From positions 1 through 47,338 of the forward strand of contig JABFSR010000064.1 of assembly GCA_013140495.1 (NCBI GenBank): DNA of 47,338 nt. Reading direction: 5' to 3'. The notes beneath the pieces are model-generated. The model saw only the letters and a list, made by a program, of their open reading frames with translations. It was not told the DNA's origin and did no database searches. The position numbers were made by a program, and so were the translations under genes. Below, one piece after another: positions 1 to 8,622 of this stretch. The stretch's first letter is position 1. Each line of letters opens with the position of its first letter. This DNA comes from Verrucomicrobiota bacterium. GTDB taxonomy: Bacteria; Verrucomicrobiota; Verrucomicrobiia; Limisphaerales; JADLHS01.

Positions 1-97
1 CCGCATAAAATCAGATTTCATCCGCCTCCAACCATCGGCGGATTACATGAGGTAATCCGCCGATGGTTGGAGGCGGATGAAATCTGATTTTATGCGG
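1..97. repeat. Perfect 46-base inverted repeat at window edge
   Basis: Positions 1-46 are the exact reverse complement of 52-97, with a 5-base spacer (ATGAG, 47-51). The right arm contains the first codons of the DUF1080 gene and its GGAGG motif. A perfect hairpin beginning at base 1 of a contig is typical of an assembly or amplification fold-back, so the left arm may not be genomic. A real hairpin over the ribosome-binding region is the alternative. Confidence 0.9.
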
Positions 98-1510
98 CGA
101 GCAAGCATCTTTTTACTGACGGCACTGACACTGGATGCTCCTGCCCTGAGCGCGGAGGAATCGTGGATCAATCTGTTCAACGGCAAAGACCTCTCCGGTT
201 GGGTCCAGCGCGGCGGACAGGCTGTTTACACCGTGGAGGACGACACCATCGTCGGTGCGAGCGTGGTCAATACTCCCAACAGCTTTCTTTGCACCGGCAG
301 GACTTACGGTGACTTCATTCTCGAATACGATTTCAAGGTGGACGCCAGGTTGAACTCCGGCGTACAAATCCGCAGCGAATGTCTGGACACTCCGAAACAG
401 ATGGAATGGAATGGAAAGAAAATCGAGATTCCTGCCGGGCGCGTTCATGGCTATCAGGTCGAGATTGATCCGGACGTTTCGCGCAAGCGACTCTGGAGCG
501 CGGGCATCTTTGACGAATCCCGGCGCGGCTGGTTGTATCCGAACGACGGTGTTACCGGCCCTCAAGGAATGGCATTCAGTGAACAGGGCCTGCGCATCTT
601 CAAACCTCAAGACTGGAATCACGTCCGCGTTGAGGCCGTTGGCGATTCCATCAAGACCTGGCTCAACGGCACGCCGTGCGCAGACATCACGGACGGTCTG
701 ACACCGCGCGGCTTCATTGCATTGCAGGTTCATGGCATCAAGGACGACAAATCAAGGGAAGGCGCACAAGTTCGCTGGCGCAACCTTCGACTCAAGGAGA
801 TTTCCACAGGCAACACTGCGCCCGTGAATACCTTGACGGAATCCGAGAAGGCCGCCGGCTGGCGGTTGCTGTGGGATGGGAAAACCACCGAAGGCTGGCG
901 CGGCGTGAAGAGCGAGAAGTTTCCGGCCCAATATTGGGAAATCGCAGACGGCGTGTTCACCGTCCACAAGACGGACGGGTTCAGGGCCGTGGGCGGCGGC
1001 AATATCATCACGCAGGAACGGTTCGCCAGTTTTGAACTTGTTGCCGACTTCAAGCTCACACCGAGAGCGAACAGCGGCATCAAGTATTTCGTTCAGTCCA
1101 ACCTTGACCCCGAAAACAAGACCGGCGCGGGACCATCCGTGGGCTGCGAGTTTCAGTTGCTCGATGATGATCTTCATCCAGACGCCAAGCTGGGGCGTGA
1201 CGGCGATCGTTCACTGGGTTCGCTCTACGACATGATCCCGGCGGCAACCACCAAGAAGGCGAATCCAATCGGCGAATGGAATACTGCGCGCATCGTTGTA
1301 CAGGGAAGACACGTTGAACACTGGCTCAACGGACAGAAGATTCTCACGTACGAACGCGGCTCGGCGGAATTTCGCGCCTGTGTTGCCCAAAGCAAATTCA
1401 ACAACATCCCAAACTTCGGCGAATGGCCCGAGGGCCACATCCTCCTTCAGGAACATGGCGACAAGGTTCACTTTCGCAACATCAAGATCCGCGTTTTGCC
1501 GGCGGGTTAG
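77..1510 (+). CDS. Secreted double DUF1080 (3-keto-disaccharide hydrolase-like) protein
   Basis: This is a 477-residue protein with an N-terminal signal peptide (hydrophobic stretch after MRR, likely cleavage after ALSA) and two DUF1080 / concanavalin-like domains, at about residues 28-240 and 262-475. Both open with an NGKDLSGW or DGKTTEGW motif and contain the family's NSGVQIRS or NSGIKYF strand. The family includes secreted 3-keto-glycoside hydrolases and glycan-binding proteins; the substrate is unknown here. The ATG at 77 has GGAGG three bases upstream. An ATG at 92 (MRRASIF) would give a cleaner signal peptide. The start region lies inside the terminal inverted repeat, so the upstream sequence is not reliable. 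Convergent with the next gene. Confidence 0.9.
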   Translation: MKSDFMRRASIFLLTALTLDAPALSAEESWINLFNGKDLSGWVQRGGQAVYTVEDDTIVGASVVNTPNSFLCTGRTYGDFILEYDFKVDARLNSGVQIRSECLDTPKQMEWNGKKIEIPAGRVHGYQVEIDPDVSRKRLWSAGIFDESRRGWLYPNDGVTGPQGMAFSEQGLRIFKPQDWNHVRVEAVGDSIKTWLNGTPCADITDGLTPRGFIALQVHGIKDDKSREGAQVRWRNLRLKEISTGNTAPVNTLTESEKAAGWRLLWDGKTTEGWRGVKSEKFPAQYWEIADGVFTVHKTDGFRAVGGGNIITQERFASFELVADFKLTPRANSGIKYFVQSNLDPENKTGAGPSVGCEFQLLDDDLHPDAKLGRDGDRSLGSLYDMIPAATTKKANPIGEWNTARIVVQGRHVEHWLNGQKILTYERGSAEFRACVAQSKFNNIPNFGEWPEGHILLQEHGDKVHFRNIKIRVLPAG

Positions 1511-1544
1511 ATTCTGGGTTGCTCCGAAATAAAACTGGTTTGGC

Positions 1545-2759
1545 TCAAATCCGCAGAAAAATCTTCCGGCGATACATCCAGAGCAGGATGAGCCAGAACA
1601 CCAGCAGGATCGCCGCTCCATGAAACAAGGGTTCATAAGCCGTGCCTGCAAACTTGAAAAAGTTCTGGCCAAAGTGCGTTTTCAAATTCTTGGAGATGAA
1701 GTCATCAAACAGGTGCGCGATGCAGTAGGCCGCGATTGAATTCGCGCCGATGACCAGCAACGGGAATGCCCACGTTTTCTTCCGCCACATTTCCATGACC
1801 GCGTAGAATCCTGCCAGCAGCAGGAAGCACCAGCCGCCGCTGAACAACACCCAGCTCGGTGTCCAGATGCGTTTCACCACCGGGCAGATTCCCAGCGCGC
1901 CAAGCAACCATCCGCTTGACAGTCCCACGATTCCAGCAATCACCAGCCAGCGCAGTTTGGCGGTAGGGGATTTATCGTTGCGCAGCAAACCGCCGGCGAT
2001 CAAGCCAAGGATCATCGTGCCCAGTGTCGGAATGAAACTGAGCGTGGAGTAGCCGCCGCCGTTGGCGACGAATGGTTTCTCGCGCGGAAAGATGTTCATC
2101 CACCACATGTCAAAGGCCCACGCGAAGTTGCTGTTCTTCTGCCAGTGCGCGGCAAAGCCCGTGTGTCGGTTTTCCTTCAGCCACTCCGCCGTGACGCTGA
2201 CCTTGGCGTAATCAAAGTCCGCCGCAGGCAGCGGATACAGGGCAAACGCCGTAAAGTATCCGAGCAGAACAACACCGAGCGCGATCCATTGATCTCGAAC
2301 CGGACGGAATCCAAGCAGGAACAAAAGTCCGTAGCCGAGCCCGATCTGCGACAATGTATCCTCGAAGGTCCAGTTGGTCTGCCCGGCATGGGTCGAGCGC
2401 AACAGCACGCCAAGCAAAATGAGCAGGAGCGCCCGCCACCAGGCGTGAAGCGACATCTTGCCAAATGACTGTCCCTGCGCGCGGCGGTTCGCAATTGAAA
2501 ACGGCAGCGCGACGCCAACCAGGAACGAGAACGATGGCTGGATAAGATCATGCAACGTGCAGCCAACCCAATCGACATGACTCTGGTGGTTCGCGAGGAA
2601 AGCCCAAAGTCCTGAGTCCGGCAGCGCCCTCGACACACCGCGAAGATGCAACACCTCCGCCATCATCAGAAACATCACGAAGCCGCGATAGGCATCAACC
2701 GAAGCAAAGCGCGTTTGAGTGGTCGGGGCAGATGCGGCTGTTGGGCTGGCGTTTTTCAT
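1545..2759 (-). CDS. COG4299/DUF5009 integral membrane sugar acyltransferase (HGSNAT-like)
   Basis: About 404 residues with roughly ten hydrophobic segments. The N-terminal motif [15 protein letters not shown] and the following [17 protein letters not shown] segment are characteristic of the bacterial relatives of heparan-alpha-glucosaminide N-acetyltransferase, which carry acetyl groups across the membrane onto sugars. The start at 2759 (MKNASPTAA) was chosen because the open frame upstream has no membrane or signal character. No strong Shine-Dalgarno site is visible. Acetylation of an amino sugar fits the neighbourhood of sulfatases and deacetylases, but the substrate is inferred only. Confidence 0.85.
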   Translation of the reverse strand: MKNASPTAASAPTTQTRFASVDAYRGFVMFLMMAEVLHLRGVSRALPDSGLWAFLANHQSHVDWVGCTLHDLIQPSFSFLVGVALPFSIANRRAQGQSFGKMSLHAWWRALLLILLGVLLRSTHAGQTNWTFEDTLSQIGLGYGLLFLLGFRPVRDQWIALGVVLLGYFTAFALYPLPAADFDYAKVSVTAEWLKENRHTGFAAHWQKNSNFAWAFDMWWMNIFPREKPFVANGGGYSTLSFIPTLGTMILGLIAGGLLRNDKSPTAKLRWLVIAGIVGLSSGWLLGALGICPVVKRIWTPSWVLFSGGWCFLLLAGFYAVMEMWRKKTWAFPLLVIGANSIAAYCIAHLFDDFISKNLKTHFGQNFFKFAGTAYEPLFHGAAILLVFWLILLWMYRRKIFLRI

Positions 2760-2896
2760 TTGGCGGTCACTTTGGGTGCGCCAATTGTGCTGGGTTCGAC
2801 TACTGGTGTCGAGCAGCATGAGCCGGGGTTTCAACCAACGCATTTGGTTTCGTCAGCAGATGCTGGCTTGGGCAAGGGGTGACGAACAAAAACAAT

Positions 2897-3523
2897 TCAG
2901 CGAGCAAGGTATCGCGCCACCGCCTCAGCGCGCGAGCGCACATGAAGTTTATCATAGATGTTACGCACATAGGTATTGATTGTGCCAACTGCCACACCAA
3001 GGACATCTGCAATTTCCTTTGAGCGAAGCCCCTTTGAAATCAAATGGAGAACTTCTTCTTCGCGTGGGGAAAGATTGGGGCCTTCGTTCCGGGAAGCTGG
3101 TGTCCGTCGGAAGGCCGTAACCACTTTGCGGGCGATGTGGCTCGACATTGGAGCGCCTCCCCGATGGACTTCCGCCACCGCTGATAGGATTTCCCGGGGT
3201 GATGCGTGCTTCACCAGATAGCCTGTTGCGCCCGCTTTCATGGATTCAAAGACCTGTTCGCTGTCCTCTTCGATGGTCAGCATGATGACGTGGGTTTGCG
3301 GCAACAGCGTTCGCAACCGGGCGACGCAGGCGATGCCGCTGCGCCCCGGCAGATTGATGTCCATCAACACGACCTCGGGTGTCAGTGCCGGAAGACGCTG
3401 CCATGCTTCCTCGGCGCTGGCGCAACCAGCCACGCAGGAAAATCCCGGGGCTGCGTCAATCAACACCGCGAGGTTCTCCCGCACGGTGCGATCATCCTCG
3501 ACAATGGCTACCCGGATGCTCAT
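2897..3523 (-). CDS. NarL/FixJ-type response regulator
   Basis: A 208-residue two-component regulator. The receiver domain covers about residues 3-120, with the acidic pair at residues 10-11, the phospho-acceptor Asp at about 55 (VLMDINLPG) and the expected MLTI/VKHASP motifs. A LuxR-type helix-turn-helix lies at about 145-205 (LSPREEEVLHLI, SKEIADVLGV, TINTYVRNIYDKL). Its ATG overlaps the stop of the kinase gene by four bases (ATGA), so the two are translationally coupled and are very probably partners. Target promoters are not known. Confidence 0.95.
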   Translation of the reverse strand: MSIRVAIVEDDRTVRENLAVLIDAAPGFSCVAGCASAEEAWQRLPALTPEVVLMDINLPGRSGIACVARLRTLLPQTHVIMLTIEEDSEQVFESMKAGATGYLVKHASPREILSAVAEVHRGGAPMSSHIARKVVTAFRRTPASRNEGPNLSPREEEVLHLISKGLRSKEIADVLGVAVGTINTYVRNIYDKLHVRSRAEAVARYLAR

Positions 3524-6500
3524 CCGGGAAACTCCTCCTTACCCGGGGACTGTTTCAGCGGAAGCCGGAACTCAATGACGGTGCCCGCGCCGGGCGTGGA
3601 AACACATTTGAAACTGCCGCCAATCTGTTTCATACGCGTGCAGAGATTCGACAGACCGTGTCCGCTTTGCTCCTGCACCTGGAACCCGCACCCGTTGTCC
3701 TTGACGCGCAGGATCAAGGTCTGGCTGACAATGGCCAGGTTCACGACGACTTCGGTTGCCTGCGCGTGCCGCACGACGTTGGTCAAAGCCTCTCGCACGC
3801 TGAGCGCCAGTTGATGCCGTTCATCTGCCGCCAGCGGCACCGCTGGAATGTCCTCGGGAAAATCCAGACGTACGTTCACATCGGTTGTGTGGAGAAACTG
3901 GCTGATCTGTTGTTCCAGAAAACTGGCGAGGCTGGAAAGCGTGTCGCACTGCGGGTTGACGGTCCAGACCACCTCGCGCATGCGTTCGGCCAGATCGCGC
4001 GTTCGCCGGGCCGTTTCTCCCAGATGTTCTGCCACCGGCGGCGACTCCCCGGCTTCACGGCCAATGACATCGAGCTCAAGCGCCAAACCGGTCAACGCCG
4101 TGCCGAGATCATCGTGCAGGTCGCGCGCGATGCGCGTGCGTTCATTGGCGAGGGCGCGCTGTTCGTCCAATTTCAACAGCCGACGCTGCCATCGCAAACG
4201 GTACGTTTGCACTCCCGTCGCCAACCCGATCACGCCAGCAGCGCACAAAAGATAGAATGGCCACATTTCATAAAAATGCGGCGCGAGCGAAAACGTGAAA
4301 CTCGCCGGGGTCAGGCTCCAGACGCCATGATGATTGGCGGCGGTGACTTCGAAGCGGTACTCGCCCGGGCGGAGGTTGGTGTAGTGGGCTACTCGTTCGG
4401 TCGTCACCTCACGCCATGCGGAATCACGGCCGACGAGCCGGTAACGGAATCGTGCGCGTTTGGAATCCACAAACGTGTTCGCCGTGTAGGAAATCTCGAC
4501 CACTTGTGCGCGGCCAGGGGCGAGTTGAGGGTTGAGCGTTGGTGGTTGAGGGTCTGGCACAATCCCAACACCGACTCTGGACTTTGGACTCTGGACTTTG
4601 GACTCAGCCCGCGCACCGTCGCCGAAAATAATTTCGTCGTCCTTTACTTGTTCGATGACGACTGGCGGCGGGACTTCGCTGACTTCAACCGTCTTGGGAT
4701 CAATGACCACGACGCCGCGCGTGGTGGGAAACCACAGCCGGCCGTCGCGCGCCTTCCAGCCGGCGGGTTGGCCTTCGCCATTGGATTCGCTGCTCTCCAT
4801 GCCGTCGGCGGTACCGAAGACGGCGACTTGCACCGCACTGGCGCGGCCATCGGCCACGGCGTTCAACTGCTCCCGCTTCACCCGGTAAATGCCGCGCAAT
4901 CCGCTCAACCAGAGATAACCGAAGTCGTCTTCCAGAATCCAATTCACCGAGTTCTCCAGCAAACCTTCCTTCCGCGTAAAAGAGAAGAAGCGGTCTTCGC
5001 TTGCGACTGTAGCAGCCGACGTGAGGAGGCCCTGTTCATTTCTGTTTTCTGTTTTCTGCTTTCCTGATTTCCGATTTCCGGGCGGGACGAACCGAGTCAA
5101 ACCGTTCTCCGTTCCCAGCCACAGCGCGCCGTCGCCGTCCTCGTGGATTGACCAGACGCGGTTGTTGCTCAGGCCATCGCGCTCGGTGAACACATCGAAC
5201 TTGCCGTCGCGCAAACGGGTGAGTCCTTGACCCTGCGTGCCGAACCAGAAAGTCCCGGCCCGGTCTTCCAGGATGCACCGCACATCATATCCCGACTGAC
5301 CGGCCCAATTCGTGTAGGCAGCCGTGACTTGGCCGTCTTTGAACGCGGCCACGCCGTTTTCGGTGCCGATCCAGAGCCGACCCGACCGGTCCTCGTAGAG
5401 CGCGCGAATGATTGGGTTTGGCAGGGCGCTCGCCGCGACTCGTCGAGTGAGCCGTTCCCTAAATTCAAAAACGCCGACGTGCGACTTGGCAATCAGCACG
5501 CCGCCATCGCTGGGAGGCCAGACGCAGCGGTCGGCTTGTTCCGGGAAAGGTTCATCTGCCCCCAGAGAAACCACGCGACCGTTCTGAATTCGGCTAAGGC
5601 CACGGTCCGTCCCCACCCAAATTGTCCCATCCGTTCCCTCGCAAACCGACCAGACATGGTCGTCAGCCAGGCCGTCTCGCGTGGTGTAAGTGCGCATCCG
5701 CCGCCTCTGAAGTTGGACCAGCCCTTGATCGGTTCCCAACCACAGATTCCCCTCCCGGTCCTCCTCCATGCAGGTGGTGGACACGGGTGCGGCGCGATCC
5801 CCCAGGTCAACCGCTGTCCAGCGGGCCCGATCCTGGCGAAACAGCCCGCCCGGTTTCGTATTCACCCACAGGTTGGCGGCGCGGTCTTCATAGATGAAGT
5901 CCACATGCCGTTGGCCGAGTTCGTCGGCTTCGATGGTCTTCGCGACCCCTTGATCCCATTGCCGCAAGCCTTGCTGCGTGCCCAACCAAAAACGGCCCGG
6001 CTGCTTCGCGGGCAACCCCGTCAGCCAGGTGTAGCCGGATGTGTTCTCGACTTGATTCGTCCGCAACTCGTCCGCCTTGGGCGACAACGTCAGCCAGGTT
6101 TGCCCCCGGACGATGTGAAGCCAGCCATCCGCACCCGCTTGCAGCGCTTGGATTCTATTCTCGTTGGAAAATGGGATCGCCCAGACTCGCGAAAACTTGC
6201 CGTTCTCCAAGCGTGCTATGGAATCGCCTGCCTGAACCCAGACGCCACCGGAGCGACCGGCCACCAGTCGCCAGACCTTTTGACCCGGCAATCCGTCCGC
6301 CGTGGTGAGCCGATGGAAATGATGCTCGCGATAGCTCACCAAGCCGTCGGCCGTGGCAATCCACAGCGTGCCGTCGGTGTCTTCCGCCAGCGCGCTGATG
6401 GCGTCGTTCACCAGTTCCGGGGTGTTGAATTTGTCGAACACGGTAAAGCGTGCGCCATCAAACCGGGCCAGCCCGAACCAGGTGCCGAGCCACAGATAAC

Positions 6501-6681
6501 CGTCGCGCGTTTGCTTGAGGCAGGAGATGCGATTCTGCGGCAACCCTTGATCCGTGGTCCAACGAGTGACGCGATACGGTTGCTCCGCGCCGGCCTCGAC
6601 CTCCGCTGCGGACAACGAAGCCACGCAACTGGCGCAAGCCAACCATACCCAAAGCGGTTGCTGGTAACGTCGGTGGAACAT
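3520..6681 (-). CDS. Hybrid-free sensor histidine kinase with two-component propeller and Y_Y_Y sensor
   Basis: A 1053-residue membrane sensor. Signal peptide at residues 1-26; many Reg_prop propeller repeats (motifs of the type GTxxGLxRF, WIGTENGV, LWLGTENGL) to about residue 680; Y_Y_Y domain at about 725-800; one transmembrane helix near 805-830; HisKA_3 with RDLHDDLG (His about 856); C-terminal HATPase with ALTNVVRHA, DNGCGF and GHGLSNL. This architecture is common for periplasmic glycan sensors in Bacteroidota and related groups. No receiver domain is fused; the separate LuxR-type regulator follows with a 4-base overlap. Two low-complexity in-frame inserts (see repeats) interrupt the sensor part. 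The first 50 or so codons are repeated at 8353-8498. Confidence 0.95.
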   Translation of the reverse strand: MFHRRYQQPLWVWLACASCVASLSAAEVEAGAEQPYRVTRWTTDQGLPQNRISCLKQTRDGYLWLGTWFGLARFDGARFTVFDKFNTPELVNDAISALAEDTDGTLWIATADGLVSYREHHFHRLTTADGLPGQKVWRLVAGRSGGVWVQAGDSIARLENGKFSRVWAIPFSNENRIQALQAGADGWLHIVRGQTWLTLSPKADELRTNQVENTSGYTWLTGLPAKQPGRFWLGTQQGLRQWDQGVAKTIEADELGQRHVDFIYEDRAANLWVNTKPGGLFRQDRARWTAVDLGDRAAPVSTTCMEEDREGNLWLGTDQGLVQLQRRRMRTYTTRDGLADDHVWSVCEGTDGTIWVGTDRGLSRIQNGRVVSLGADEPFPEQADRCVWPPSDGGVLIAKSHVGVFEFRERLTRRVAASALPNPIIRALYEDRSGRLWIGTENGVAAFKDGQVTAAYTNWAGQSGYDVRCILEDRAGTFWFGTQGQGLTRLRDGKFDVFTERDGLSNNRVWSIHEDGDGALWLGTENGLTRFVPPGNRKSGKQKTENRNEQGLLTSAATVASEDRFFSFTRKEGLLENSVNWILEDDFGYLWLSGLRGIYRVKREQLNAVADGRASAVQVAVFGTADGMESSESNGEGQPAGWKARDGRLWFPTTRGVVVIDPKTVEVSEVPPPVVIEQVKDDEIIFGDGARAESKVQSPKSRVGVGIVPDPQPPTLNPQLAPGRAQVVEISYTANTFVDSKRARFRYRLVGRDSAWREVTTERVAHYTNLRPGEYRFEVTAANHHGVWSLTPASFTFSLAPHFYEMWPFYLLCAAGVIGLATGVQTYRLRWQRRLLKLDEQRALANERTRIARDLHDDLGTALTGLALELDVIGREAGESPPVAEHLGETARRTRDLAERMREVVWTVNPQCDTLSSLASFLEQQISQFLHTTDVNVRLDFPEDIPAVPLAADERHQLALSVREALTNVVRHAQATEVVVNLAIVSQTLILRVKDNGCGFQVQEQSGHGLSNLCTRMKQIGGSFKCVSTPGAGTVIEFRLPLKQSPGKEEFPG
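4522..4605. repeat. Low-complexity repeat insert inside kinase gene
   Basis: The plus strand shows GAGTTGAGGGTTGAG-type repeats (4522-4556) followed by two and a half copies of a 14-base unit GACTCTGGACTTTG (4573-4605). In the kinase it is translated in frame as a Lys/Ser/Pro-rich linker (SKVQSPKSR, PPTLNPQL) just before the Y_Y_Y domain. Neither peptide belongs to the surrounding domains. Confidence 0.75.
5009..5080. repeat. Second low-complexity insert inside kinase gene
   Basis: A mosaic of a GC-rich piece (TAGCAGCCGACGTGAGGAGG, from 5010) followed by iterated TCTGTTTTCTG / GATTTCC units. It is read in frame in the kinase as a basic peptide (KSGKQKTENRNEQ) between two propeller repeats. 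The composition is unlike the flanking coding sequence, so an inserted short interspersed repeat is likely. Confidence 0.7.
6501..6646 (-). repeat. Direct repeat copy A (5' end of kinase gene)
   Basis: This stretch matches 8353-8498 in the same orientation with two differences in 146 bases, by hand alignment. It encodes kinase residues from about WLACASC to TRDGYL. Sequence on both sides of the repeat is unrelated. Confidence 0.95.
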
Positions 6682-6749
6682 GCGATTCAGTCAGTACCAT
6701 AAACTGCGGCTCGTGAACACATTCATTGCACATCGTGTGGCGCGCGCCT

Positions 6750-6971
6750 TCAACCCATCGCGCCTTTCAGGAACATCCAGGCGATGGAGGCGACGACGCT
6801 CAGGATTAACGAACTGATCCCGATCAGCTTGGCCGGCCTGCCAGTGATACGCTTGTTTGCGCTGAGTGGCAGACCCTTCTTGCTGAAGCCCGAGACACAC
6901 AGGCTGATCCCGCCGATCATAATCATGCCAATAACGAATCCATCTGTGATTGTAGCCATGTAGGGTGTCAT
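6750..6971 (-). CDS. Small two-helix membrane protein
   Basis: About 73 residues from the ATG at 6971 (MTPYMATITDGF); the ATG at 6959 (MATITDGF) is equally possible. Two hydrophobic helices flank a polar loop with SANKRITGRPAKLIG. The loop pattern (LxxxKRITGxPAKxIG) is one I associate with small uncharacterised membrane proteins of Verrucomicrobiota and Planctomycetota, but no function is known. The gene lies between the kinase and the beta-helix protein, inside the segment bounded by the 146-base direct repeats. Confidence 0.6.
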   Translation of the reverse strand: MTPYMATITDGFVIGMIMIGGISLCVSGFSKKGLPLSANKRITGRPAKLIGISSLILSVVASIAWMFLKGAMG

Positions 6972-7028
6972 TTCGTGTGTGTGTTGTGGACGATGTCTGA
7001 TCAAATGCGCCGTGATCCGCGTATGGAT

Positions 7029-7071
7029 ATTTCCGCACCGCTCTCTCGCCGGGCGCGGGTAGCGGGACGTT
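7029..7071. repeat. 43-base intergenic element, copy 1
   Basis: It matches 12048-12090 at 39 of 43 positions (core CGCCGGGCGCGGG, end GCGGGACGTT). It lies immediately downstream of the stop of the beta-helix-like gene on the minus strand and upstream of the small membrane protein. I found no convincing terminator hairpin in it. Confidence 0.85.
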
Positions 7072-8150
7072 CATTGTTTTAAGCGGAAGAACTGCCCCGG
7101 CGCTGTGACCGGCAAAAGGACTTGATTGTCGCACGCCACCGGCACCGGCGCCCAGAACGACGATGCGAGATTGGTGTTGGATTGCAGCACCCAGCCCGGA
7201 AAGCCAAGTGGCCACTGCACCACAATGCCGTTCGCCGAGCGGGAGATGAACAACTGCGGCTGGCTGGTGCCGGTCGTGTACGTCGTAGCCGTCAGGGTCA
7301 GGCCGGTGGCGTTGTAATGCGGTTGGAGCAGCAGCCCGCCGCCCAGGTCCATTCCGCTCAAGCAGGTAAAGGAGCTGGTTGACGCCGGGTAACTCAACAC
7401 CGAGAAGGTGTCACCGGGATTGGGCAGATAACCATTGCGTGTGCTCACGCTGAACGTGCCGTCAAACGACAGCGGGTTGGAAAAATTGATTTTGCCGTAA
7501 CCGTCGCCGGGTGTTGCACCGCCGAGTGAAATGGCAAGATTTACGGCGGAACCGCCGGAGTACCCCCCTTGCAAGTTAATGACCCCAGTATCGGCCTCGA
7601 CCGTGCCGAGATTGTCAAAGAAGACTGCGAGGGTCGTCGTGCCGGTGCTGGCCGACTTGCGTACCGTGCCCGCATTGTGGAGGGTGACGCTGCCGCCGTT
7701 TTTGATCGAGATGTCCTGGTCATTTTGGATGTCCAACAACCCGCCCGCCAGATTGTCGATATAGGCGCCGCTCGACAGCCGCCACGAACCCGCACCCGTC
7801 CAATGGATCGTGCCCGCGTTGGTCACTCTCGCGTAGCAGTCCATCACCCCCGCACCGGCAATGTTCCATACTCCGTTGCTGGCCACCGCCAACGCACCGA
7901 AAATGGAACCACCCGTCCAGTCCATGATGGCGAAGACGCCGTCTGCCGGGACGGTTACGCTGCCCGAGTTGATGATGACGTGATCCGTGGCGGTTGGAAT
8001 CTGTGGCGGGTTCCAGTTGGCAGGATTGTTCCAGTCGCTGGAGACCGCGCCACTCCAGGTGAGGTCAGCCGCGAGGGCCGTGGTTGCGAAAAGGGAGGCA
8101 ACACAGGTGAACCAAATCGCCTGGCCGGAAGTGTAAGGATTGAGGCGCAT
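7071..8150 (-). CDS. Secreted beta-helix-like protein with C-terminal FFRLKQ tail
   Basis: A 359-residue protein with a signal peptide (cleavage near TTALAA). Residues 28-60 (LTWSGAVSSDWNNPANW, then PTATDHVII) match the start of autotransporter/beta-helix surface proteins, followed by Gly/Asn/Thr-rich strands. The last 70 residues (LFISRSANG, LQSNTNLASSFW, GQFFRLKQ) are the short C-terminal module found on many secreted Verrucomicrobiota proteins. It is probably exported and surface-associated; the ligand is unknown. A 116-base 5' region, shared with the LamG gene at 12112-13362, begins 16 bases upstream of the ATG. Confidence 0.85.
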   Translation of the reverse strand: MRLNPYTSGQAIWFTCVASLFATTALAADLTWSGAVSSDWNNPANWNPPQIPTATDHVIINSGSVTVPADGVFAIMDWTGGSIFGALAVASNGVWNIAGAGVMDCYARVTNAGTIHWTGAGSWRLSSGAYIDNLAGGLLDIQNDQDISIKNGGSVTLHNAGTVRKSASTGTTTLAVFFDNLGTVEADTGVINLQGGYSGGSAVNLAISLGGATPGDGYGKINFSNPLSFDGTFSVSTRNGYLPNPGDTFSVLSYPASTSSFTCLSGMDLGGGLLLQPHYNATGLTLTATTYTTGTSQPQLFISRSANGIVVQWPLGFPGWVLQSNTNLASSFWAPVPVACDNQVLLPVTAPGQFFRLKQ

Positions 8151-8165
8151 AAGTTGGATGGGATT

Positions 8166-8281
8166 GTTTTCCAGGTTCAGCTGGTTTTCAGAAAACCAAT
8201 GAGTGGTCCGTCAGGATTCAGGTTCATACACGCCCATTGTTAGCCGCTGGTTTCGGTGGGCGGTATCCCCAAAAGTGTAGA
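8166..8281 (-). promoter_or_regulatory. Conserved 5' region, copy 1
   Basis: It aligns without gaps with 13378-13493 at about 99 of 116 positions. Each copy begins 15-16 bases upstream of the ATG of a secreted-protein gene. The most conserved blocks are GCCCATTGTTAGCC and GGCGGTATCCCCAAAAGTGT. On the coding strand the distal end reads TCTACACTTTTGGGGATACC, which could hold promoter boxes. This position suggests a shared promoter or untranslated leader. Confidence 0.65.
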
Positions 8282-8352
8282 TGCGCCCTTGGCACGAAAA
8301 CCATTCGGCAGAGCCGAGCCAACCCAAACTTAGATGCCGATTTTCAAATACC

Positions 8353-8533
8353 CGTCGCGCGTTTGCTTGAGGCAGGAGATGCGGTTCTGCGGCAACCCTT
8401 GATCCGTGGTCCAACGAGTGACGCGATACGGTTGCTCCGCGCCGGCCTCGACCTCCGCTGCGGACAACGAAGCCACGCAACTGGCGCAAGCCAGCCATGT
8501 GAGGAGGATTCGTTGGCGAAGACGGTCGGGCAT
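8353..8533 (-). pseudogene. Truncated copy of kinase 5' end
   Basis: From the ATG at 8533 the frame reads a different N-terminus (MPDRLRQRILLT), then residues identical to the kinase from WLACASC to TRDGYL, and ends at a stop just beyond the repeat (8330). Only the first ~60 codons exist and the propeller, kinase and ATPase domains are absent. The divergent first 12 codons, which still form a start and signal peptide, suggest remains of a paralogue or a recombination product, not a simple copy. Confidence 0.85.
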
Positions 8534-8622
8534 TTGTCTGCATTGCTACCAAATAAGAGCGCTCAGGGGAACACCGTTCGTGCGACGGCCGGCCCAGGAC
8601 GCCACGGCGCACTTTCATGGTT

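Noticed and set aside
3379..6702. Long open frames on the plus strand (562 and 491 codons) opposite the kinase
   Set aside because: They are antisense to a kinase with clear domains, lack domain motifs or signal features, and are typical GC-rich shadow frames.
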